Positions 58,174 through 64,000 of a DNA stretch of 64,000 bases are shown in pieces. Each line of letters opens with the position of its first letter. Positions within the stretch are counted from its first letter, which is position 1. Under the pieces are notes generated by a model. The model was not told the DNA's origin and made no database searches. It saw nothing but the letters and a program-made list of their open reading frames with translations. Position numbers and translations under genes: made by a program. The stretch comes from Haemophilus parainfluenzae (lineage in GTDB: Bacteria > Pseudomonadota > Gammaproteobacteria > Enterobacterales > Pasteurellaceae): NCBI RefSeq assembly GCF_003252795.1, contig NZ_QEPQ01000001.1, forward strand, positions 124,001 through 188,000. The letters run 5' to 3'.

Positions 58174-58189
58174 AGAAATTTTGTAAAAC

Positions 58190-58235
58190 TCAAAAGAGCG
58201 GTTAAAATTCTTACTAATTTTTGACCGCACTTTAA
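58190..58235 (+). terminator. Uptake-signal hairpin between macB and the outer-membrane factor
   Basis: The variant AAGAGCGGTTAAAA pairs with TTTTTGACCGCACTTT; the second half is a perfect uptake signal (58224-58232). It is within the operon, so partial termination or RNA stabilisation is more likely than a full stop. Confidence 0.5.
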
Positions 58236-58257
58236 TAAAAAAGAAAGGAAAAAATCC

Positions 58258-59625
58258 ATGTTAAAAATGAAAAAATTAACCTTAGCAATCGCGATGGCAA
58301 CTGCTCTTGCAGGTTGTGCTAACATCGGCGATTCTTATAAAGCGAGCCAGCAGGATTACCAAAATTATGCGGAAATCACCAAACAATTTAATGTAAAAGA
58401 AAACTGGTGGGCGCTTTACAATGATTCACAATTAAATCGTGTGGTAGAACAAGCATTAGTTAACAACAAAGATTTAGCCAAAGCGTCTGTTGCCGTAAAC
58501 CGTGCTCTATATAATGCAAACCTTGCAGGCGCGAATTTAATTCCAGCATTTAGCGGTTCAACCCAGTCTTCCGCAAGTAAAAATGTGAAAACCGGTGGCA
58601 GCTCAGCAGTAAGTCATCAAGGTGCATTAAATGTGAGTTATACGTTAGATTTATGGCAACGCTTAGCGGATACTGCAGATGCCGCAGAATGGTCACACAA
58701 AGCAACGGCTGAAGATTTAGAAGCAACCAAACTTTCACTCATCAACTCTGTTGTGACAACGTATTATCAAATTGCTTATTTAAATGACGCTATCAGCACA
58801 ACTGAGGAAACCATTAAATACTACAACGACATTAGCAGCATTATGCAACGTCGTTTATCTCAAGGTGTGGCTGACAGCGCAAGTGTAGATCAAGCACAAC
58901 AAGCGGTATTGAACGCACGTAACAACTTGATTAACTATCAAACACAACGTAAAACAGCAGAACAAACTTTACGTAACTTACTGAACTTAAAACCAGAAGA
59001 AGCATTAAATATCAACTTCCCACACATTCTTAATGTGAAAAATGTGGGCGTGAATTTAAATGTGCCTGTTTCTGTGATTGCGAATCGTCCTGATGTGAAA
59101 GGCTATCAATATCGCTTAAGCAGTGCATTCAAAAATGCGAAAGCAACCGAAAAAGGTTGGTTCCCAGAAGTGACTTTAGGCGGCAGCTTAACATCAAGTG
59201 GCACTAAAGTCGGTAACGCATTGCACAATCCAGTTGGTACAGGTTTAATCGGTATTAGCCTACCATTCCTCAACTGGAATACGGTGAAATGGAACGTGAA
59301 AATCTCTGAAGCAGATTATGAAACCGCACGTTTAAATTACGAGCAAAGCATTACTAAAGCCCTGAATGATGTAGATACCAACTACTTCGCCTATACACAA
59401 GCACAAAGTGCTTTTGCTAACTTGCAAAAAACACACAGCTATAACCAACGTATCACTAAATACTATCGTGATCGTTACAATGCTGGTGTATCTGAATTAC
59501 GTGAATGGCTTGCTGCGGCAAATACAGAGAAAAGCTCTCAACTTTCTATCTTGAATGCGAAATACAACATCATTCAGGCAGAAAATGCCGTATATAGTTC
59601 AATGGCAGGTTATTACTCTCGTTAA
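58258..59625 (+). CDS. Outer-membrane efflux lipoprotein (NodT/OprM type)
   Basis: A 455-residue TolC-fold protein. The lipoprotein signal has the lipobox ALAGC (Cys20). NWWALYNDSQLNRVVEQAL, long helical repeats and VIANRPDVKGYQYRL (about 274-288) are typical of the NodT subfamily. It probably forms the outer-membrane channel for the preceding MacAB pair, which in E. coli borrows TolC. The start ATG 58258 follows AAAGGAA; ATG 58267 is also possible. A perfect terminator follows. Confidence 0.9.
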   Translation: MLKMKKLTLAIAMATALAGCANIGDSYKASQQDYQNYAEITKQFNVKENWWALYNDSQLNRVVEQALVNNKDLAKASVAVNRALYNANLAGANLIPAFSGSTQSSASKNVKTGGSSAVSHQGALNVSYTLDLWQRLADTADAAEWSHKATAEDLEATKLSLINSVVTTYYQIAYLNDAISTTEETIKYYNDISSIMQRRLSQGVADSASVDQAQQAVLNARNNLINYQTQRKTAEQTLRNLLNLKPEEALNINFPHILNVKNVGVNLNVPVSVIANRPDVKGYQYRLSSAFKNAKATEKGWFPEVTLGGSLTSSGTKVGNALHNPVGTGLIGISLPFLNWNTVKWNVKISEADYETARLNYEQSITKALNDVDTNYFAYTQAQSAFANLQKTHSYNQRITKYYRDRYNAGVSELREWLAAANTEKSSQLSILNAKYNIIQAENAVYSSMAGYYSR

Positions 59626-59632
59626 AATCATG

Positions 59633-59665
59633 ATTAAGGAAGTTTCGGCTTCCTTAATCTTTTTT
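59633..59665 (+). terminator. Terminator of the macAB-outer-membrane-factor operon
   Basis: The arms ATTAAGGAAG (59633-59642) and CTTCCTTAAT (59649-59658) form a perfect 10-base stem with loop TTTCGG, followed by CTTTTTT. Confidence 0.93.
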
Positions 59666-59678
59666 ATGGACATGAAAA

Positions 59679-60308
59679 ATGAAAAAACAGCTGACTTTTT
59701 ATTTTATTCGACATGGTAAAACCGTTTGGAATACAGAAGGTTTAATGCAAGGTCATGGCGATTCTCCTTTAACTGAAGAAGGCGTTATTGGTGCGAAAAA
59801 AACAGGTGTGGCACTTAATAATATTCCTTTTGTTGCGGCCTACTCTAGCGTATTAAAACGTACCATCGCGACAGCCTCTCATATTATTGGTGAACGAGAT
59901 ATTCCCCTTTTCCATCACCAAGGTTTAAACGAACAATATTTTGGTTCTTGGGAAGGTCAACTTGTTGATACCTTAAGAGAACATCCTGAATTCCAGCAAC
60001 TCATTAAAGATCCTGCCAATTACAAAGCTCAAGTAAATGGTGGAGAAACATTCGAACAGCTGGGCAAGCGTGCCATGAAAGCATTGCACGACATTATTAA
60101 GATCCACAATCAAGGCAATATTCTCATTGTGTCGCATGGCCATACTCTACGTTTGTTGCTTGCCTTATTAAACGGTGCTACGTGGCAAAATCACCGCGAT
60201 GAAGATAAATCAGTATCGCTCATTAATACCTCAATTAGTGTTGTGCATTATGACGATGAGAACGGTTTTTGCGTTGAGAAAATAAATGATGCGGATCATT
60301 TAAAATAA
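59679..60308 (+). CDS. Histidine phosphatase (GpmB/CobC-like)
   Basis: A 209-residue protein of the phosphoglycerate-mutase-like family. The phospho-His motif YFIRHGKTVWN lies at about 8-18, and the second catalytic His in ILIVSHGHTLRLL (about 150). Specific substrate unknown; database names of gpmB (mutase) are often not supported, and a phosphatase role is more likely. It starts right after the previous terminator and ends at an uptake-signal hairpin. Confidence 0.85.
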   Translation: MKKQLTFYFIRHGKTVWNTEGLMQGHGDSPLTEEGVIGAKKTGVALNNIPFVAAYSSVLKRTIATASHIIGERDIPLFHHQGLNEQYFGSWEGQLVDTLREHPEFQQLIKDPANYKAQVNGGETFEQLGKRAMKALHDIIKIHNQGNILIVSHGHTLRLLLALLNGATWQNHRDEDKSVSLINTSISVVHYDDENGFCVEKINDADHLK

Positions 60309-60321
60309 GCAAATTTACCTA

Positions 60322-60366
60322 AAAAAATAACCGCACTTTGGATGACCTAAAGTGCGGTTAATTTTT
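60322..60366. terminator. Uptake-signal hairpin between the phosphatase and apbC
   Basis: Inverted perfect uptake signals ACCGCACTT (60330-60338) and AAGTGCGGT (60350-60358) pair with flanking A/T bases into a stem of about 14 bases, with T-runs on both sides between convergent genes. Confidence 0.9.
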
Positions 60367-60381
60367 ATGATGTTTTTGTGA

Positions 60382-61494
60382 TTATTTCACTTCGCGGAAT
60401 AAAATCTCGCTTGGAATCACAGACCCTTGCCAGTAAAGCTCAGTTGATACTTTCTCCGCTAAATCTAAGAAAGATTTCGCAATTTCACTATCTGGTGCGG
60501 CAACTACAGTTGGTTTACCCGCATCCAAATCTTGACGAACTTGGATATTCAACGGTAACTGACCTAATACTTTCACATTATATTTTTGTGCCATTTTTTC
60601 TGCACCACCGGTACCAAAAATCGCTTCGTGATGACCACAATTACTACAAATATGCATAGACATATTTTCCACAATACCTAACACTGGCACAGATACACGT
60701 TCAAACATCGACACGCCTTTCACCGCATCTAATAACGCAATATCTTGTGGCGTCGTCACTACTACAGCCCCCGTTACAGGGATTTGTTGTGAAAGGGTTA
60801 ATTGGATATCACCTGTACCCGGTGGCATATCGATCACTAAGTAATCTAAGCTATCCCATAAGGTTTCATTTAAAAGTTGGCTTAATGCACTACTTGCCAT
60901 TGGACCTCGCCAAATGGTTGCATTATCTTCATCCATTAAGAAACCGATTGAGTTGGCAGATAAACCATACGCTTTAATTGGGGTGATATGTTGGTTATCT
61001 GGTGAAGTTGGGCGTTGATGCGGCGCACCTAACATATGCGGAATAGATGGGCCGTAAATATCTGCATCTAAGATCCCCACACGAGCACCCTGAGCTTGTA
61101 AAGCAAGTGCAAGATTCACCGAAACGGACGATTTCCCTACCCCACCTTTGCCTGAAGTCACCGCGATGATGTTCTTCACACCTTTTACAGCGGGTTGATT
61201 ATTTGCACGTTTTAACGTTGCGATTTGATAATTCACCACCCATTTGATTTCTTTGCTATCTGTTGCTTTTAATAAAGCATCAGAAAGCTGCTGTTTCACT
61301 TGCTCCACGCCAGTGTTCCATGCAAAAGGCAATTGTAATTCAATACGTAATACGTCACCGCCTTTTTCAACTTTCTTCAAAGTCTTTAATTCGATTAAGT
61401 CTTTTTGTAAGGTTGGGTGTTGAAATTGTTGGAAAAGTTGCAGAACCTGAGATTGTTGTTCTGCCGTTAAATTTTCAGAAAAAGCAGTTGCCAT
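60382..61494 (-). CDS. apbC: Iron-sulfur cluster carrier ApbC (Mrp)
   Basis: A 370-residue P-loop protein that carries and transfers [4Fe-4S] clusters. The N-terminal domain (about 1-95) is of the MIP18 type, and the ATPase domain has the deviant Walker A GKGGVGKSSVSVN (about 110-122). The cluster-binding CxxC is CSNCGHHEAIFG (about 284-295). It is divergent from metG, an order common in gamma-proteobacteria. Confidence 0.95.
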   Translation of the reverse strand: MATAFSENLTAEQQSQVLQLFQQFQHPTLQKDLIELKTLKKVEKGGDVLRIELQLPFAWNTGVEQVKQQLSDALLKATDSKEIKWVVNYQIATLKRANNQPAVKGVKNIIAVTSGKGGVGKSSVSVNLALALQAQGARVGILDADIYGPSIPHMLGAPHQRPTSPDNQHITPIKAYGLSANSIGFLMDEDNATIWRGPMASSALSQLLNETLWDSLDYLVIDMPPGTGDIQLTLSQQIPVTGAVVVTTPQDIALLDAVKGVSMFERVSVPVLGIVENMSMHICSNCGHHEAIFGTGGAEKMAQKYNVKVLGQLPLNIQVRQDLDAGKPTVVAAPDSEIAKSFLDLAEKVSTELYWQGSVIPSEILFREVK

Positions 61495-61654
61495 AATATT
61501 CCTTTAATAGTAGTAGGTAGTAGAGTAAATTTGTCAGGGATATTCTACCCCTTTTACACCTCAAATGTTAAGCTAAAAGTATAACTAAACTAGAAAAAAT
61601 CACACCAATCGGGTAACATACTCACAATTTTTACAAAAGAATAAGAGAAAAATA

Positions 61655-63703
61655 ATGACAACTCAACCTCGTAAAATTTTAGTCACTTGCGCATTACCTT
61701 ATGCAAATGGGGCCATTCATTTAGGCCATATGTTAGAACATATTCAAGCGGATATTTGGGTGCGTTTCCAGCGTATGCGTGGCAATAAAATTCATTTTGT
61801 CTGTGCTGATGATGCGCACGGCACACCAATTATGCTTAATGCCGATAAATTAGGTATTACACCAGAAGAACTAATCGCAAAAGCAAAAGCTGATCACGTG
61901 CGTGATTTTGCAGGTTTTAATATCAGTTTTGATAACTATCACTCTACTCACAGTGAAGAAAATAAACAAATCACCGCTGACATTTATAATAAATTAAAAG
62001 CCAAAGGTTTCATTAAAACGAAAGTCATTTCTCAGTTATTCGATCCTGAAAAGAATATGTTCTTACCCGATCGTTTCGTCAAAGGGACTTGCCCAAAATG
62101 TAAAGCAGAGGATCAATACGGCGATAACTGTGAAGTTTGTGCTTCCACTTATAGCCCAATGGATTTAATTAATCCACGTTCTGCTGTGTCGGGTGCAACA
62201 CCAATCATCAAAGAATCTGAACACTTCTTCTTTGACTTACCTGCTTTTGAAGGTATGTTAAAAGAATGGACTCGCTCTGGTTCACTGCAACCTGAAATTG
62301 CAAACAAAATGCAAGAATGGTTTGAAAGTGGCTTGCAACAATGGGATATCTCTCGTGATGCACCTTATTTTGGTTTTGAAATCCCAGGAACTAAAGATAA
62401 ATTCTTCTATGTTTGGTTGGATGCGCCAATTGGCTACATAGCTTCTTTCAAAAATCTCTGCGATCGTGAAGGCATTGATTTTAATGAATTCTGGGGAGAA
62501 AACAGCGATACAGAACTTTATCACTTTATCGGTAAAGATATCGTATATTTCCACAGTCTATTCTGGCCAGCAATGTTAGAAGGGAGCGAATATCGCAAAC
62601 CAACCAATGTGTTTGCTCACGGTTATGTCACCGTAGATGGCGCCAAAATGTCAAAATCACGTGGTACATTTATCCAAGCCAGCACCTATTTAAATCACAT
62701 TGATCCGGAATGTTTGCGTTATTACTATGCGGCAAAATTAAACGATCGCATCGAAGATCTTGATTTCAACTTGGAAGATTTCGTTCAACGTGTCAATACG
62801 GATATTGTTAATAAATTAGTCAATTTAGCTTCTCGTAATGCTGGATTTATCGCTAAACGTTTTGAAGGCAGATTAGCAGATAAATTAGAAGACGAAGCAC
62901 TTTTTGCTGAATTTACTGCACAAGCTGAACAAATCGCTTCTTATTATGAAGCTCGTGAATACAACAAGGCGATTCGTGAAATCATGGCATTAACCGATAA
63001 GGCGAATAAATACATTGATGAAAAAGCACCTTGGGTGATTGCAAAAGAAGAAGGCAAAGAAGCTGAATTGCAAGCAGTTTGCTCAATGGGTATCGAGCTT
63101 TTCCGTGTATTAATGTCTTACTTAAAACCGGTTCTTCCAAAATTGGCTGAACGTGCAGAAGCGTTCTTACAAACAGAACTAACATGGGATAATATTGCAC
63201 AGCCACTATTAGGTCATCAACTTACTCCATTTAAAGCGCTTTTCTCGCGTTTAGAGAAAAAACAAATTGATGCTGTTATAGAAGAAACTAAAGCTCTTTT
63301 CGCTGAAGCAAACAAAACAACAGAAAAAACAGCGGCAAAACCGACCGCACTTTCAAATGTCGAACCTATTGCTGATACTATTACCATTGATGATTTTGCT
63401 AAAATTGATATGCGTGTAGCAAAAGTACTGAAATGCGAAGCGGTACCAGAATCTAATAAACTCTTACGTTTTGAATTAGATTTAGGTGACCATACTCGCC
63501 AAGTGTTCTCTGGCATTAAAGCGGCTTACAACAAACCTGAAGAATTGGAAGGTCGTTTTGTTATTGTGGTTGCAAACCTTGCACCACGTAAAATGAAATT
63601 CGGCGTATCAGAAGGGATGATTCTTTCTGCTGGTACTGGCGGAAGTGATTTATTCTTACTTTCAGCTGATAGCGGTGTCGCTGCTGGTATGCAAGTAAAA
63701 TAA
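61655..63703 (+). CDS. metG: Methionyl-tRNA synthetase
   Basis: MetG charges both initiator and elongator tRNA-Met. The 682-residue class I enzyme has [18 protein letters not shown] (HIGH-type, about 12-29), a zinc knuckle [17 protein letters not shown], the loop KMSKSRGTF (about 332-340), an anticodon-binding domain, and a C-terminal tRNA-binding domain (from about 580: [16 protein letters not shown]). An uptake signal (63344-63352) encodes the linker KPTALSN just before that C-terminal domain. Confidence 0.97.
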   Translation: MTTQPRKILVTCALPYANGAIHLGHMLEHIQADIWVRFQRMRGNKIHFVCADDAHGTPIMLNADKLGITPEELIAKAKADHVRDFAGFNISFDNYHSTHSEENKQITADIYNKLKAKGFIKTKVISQLFDPEKNMFLPDRFVKGTCPKCKAEDQYGDNCEVCASTYSPMDLINPRSAVSGATPIIKESEHFFFDLPAFEGMLKEWTRSGSLQPEIANKMQEWFESGLQQWDISRDAPYFGFEIPGTKDKFFYVWLDAPIGYIASFKNLCDREGIDFNEFWGENSDTELYHFIGKDIVYFHSLFWPAMLEGSEYRKPTNVFAHGYVTVDGAKMSKSRGTFIQASTYLNHIDPECLRYYYAAKLNDRIEDLDFNLEDFVQRVNTDIVNKLVNLASRNAGFIAKRFEGRLADKLEDEALFAEFTAQAEQIASYYEAREYNKAIREIMALTDKANKYIDEKAPWVIAKEEGKEAELQAVCSMGIELFRVLMSYLKPVLPKLAERAEAFLQTELTWDNIAQPLLGHQLTPFKALFSRLEKKQIDAVIEETKALFAEANKTTEKTAAKPTALSNVEPIADTITIDDFAKIDMRVAKVLKCEAVPESNKLLRFELDLGDHTRQVFSGIKAAYNKPEELEGRFVIVVANLAPRKMKFGVSEGMILSAGTGGSDLFLLSADSGVAAGMQVK

Positions 63704-63713
63704 TTTAATATTT

Positions 63714-63737
63714 AGGCGACTTCGGTCGCCTTTTTTA
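63714..63737 (+). terminator. metG terminator
   Basis: AGGCGAC (63714-63720), loop TTCG, GTCGCCT (63725-63731), then TTTTTT: a classic intrinsic terminator with a stable tetraloop. Confidence 0.95.
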
Positions 63738-63807
63738 TTGCCAAACAGAACCAAATACCCTACCATATCAATCAGCTATTTATCATACAAATTAAAAGGA
63801 ATTCATT

Positions 63808-64000
63808 ATGACAAACGAACTTATCTGCTATAAACAAATGCCAGTTTGGACAAAAGATAAATTACCTAAAATGTTCCAAGAAAAACACAATACTAAAGTG
63901 GGAACTTGGGGCAAACTTACAGTGCTAAAAGGTAAACTTAAGTTTTATGAGCTAACTGAAAATGGCGATGTCATTGCTGAGCATATTTTCACGCCTGAAA
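63808..64000 (+). CDS. tehB: Tellurite resistance methyltransferase TehB, partial
   Basis: Only the first 64 codons are present. MTNELICYKQMPVWTKDKLP begins the N-terminal cupin-like domain that Haemophilus TehB has in front of its methyltransferase domain; the following text (GTWGKLTVLKGKLKFYELT) is as in H. influenzae TehB. TehB methylates tellurite and is associated with oxidative-stress and haem-related phenotypes in H. influenzae. ATG 63808 follows AAAGGAA. Confidence 0.88.
   Translation, partial: MTNELICYKQMPVWTKDKLPKMFQEKHNTKVGTWGKLTVLKGKLKFYELTENGDVIAEHIFTPE

Overview
The window is ordinary chromosomal DNA of a Pasteurellaceae bacterium, most likely a Haemophilus of the influenzae/parainfluenzae group. 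The evidence is the DNA uptake signal AAGTGCGGT (or its complement), of which I located about 55 perfect 9-mers, the A+T-rich base composition, and protein sequences and local gene orders that resemble those I recall for H. influenzae (tRNA-fMet/rimP-nusA-infB-rbfA-truB; dapB to ribH; rnfABCDGE-nth; glgBXCAP). I see no prophage, insertion sequence, CRISPR array or rRNA. Coding is dense: once small genes are counted, no gene-free stretch exceeds about 260 bases.

Layout. 1-6.3 kb: end of usg, ybaK, fabA, lonH, matP, then a minus-strand run cspD, yoaH, truC, yqcC, acyP. 6.3-9.3 kb: two envelope genes, yccT and yccS. 9.3-16 kb: the rnf electron-transport operon followed by nth, with a 24-codon reading frame tightly coupled between rnfA and rnfB. 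16-22 kb: a sodium symporter, uup, dgt and an lrgAB-type pair. 22-25.7 kb: plus-strand run of nuclease, csdA, csdE, a zinc-ribbon protein and queF. 25.8-33.1 kb: tyrA, then the translation/transcription-factor operon truB-rbfA-infB-nusA-rimP headed by initiator tRNA. 33.1-37.8 kb: a tiny glycine-rich lipoprotein with a structured leader, a YceB-like protein, the ygiW-qseB-qseC operon with a PmrA/QseB-type operator, an orphan lipoprotein and yfaE. 37.8-42.4 kb: an unknown tail-anchored protein and dapB, rhtB-like, pgpA, thiL, nusB, ribH. 42.4-52.6 kb: the glycogen operon glgB-X-C-A-P, whose first gene malQ is reduced to a short frameshifted remnant. 52.6-64 kb: ycgN, glnS, a macA-macB-outer-membrane-factor efflux operon, a histidine phosphatase, apbC, metG and the start of tehB.

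How the genes work together. The Rnf complex links ferredoxin/NADH redox chemistry to the membrane and may supply electrons for iron-sulfur biology (nth, csdAE, apbC and yfaE are in the same window). The glycogen cluster encodes synthesis (GlgC, GlgA, GlgB) and breakdown (GlgP, GlgX), but the amylomaltase that normally recycles the short maltodextrins is broken here. The nusA operon couples initiator tRNA, ribosome maturation, transcription elongation and initiation factor IF2.

Most interesting signals: the coupled membrane microprotein inside rnf; the decayed malQ under an intact-looking CRP/palindrome promoter; a 28-base identity centred on an uptake signal in two unrelated genes; uptake signals sitting in protein linkers and in a 135-base repeat of rnfC; and the glycine-rich lipoprotein with mutually exclusive leader hairpins.
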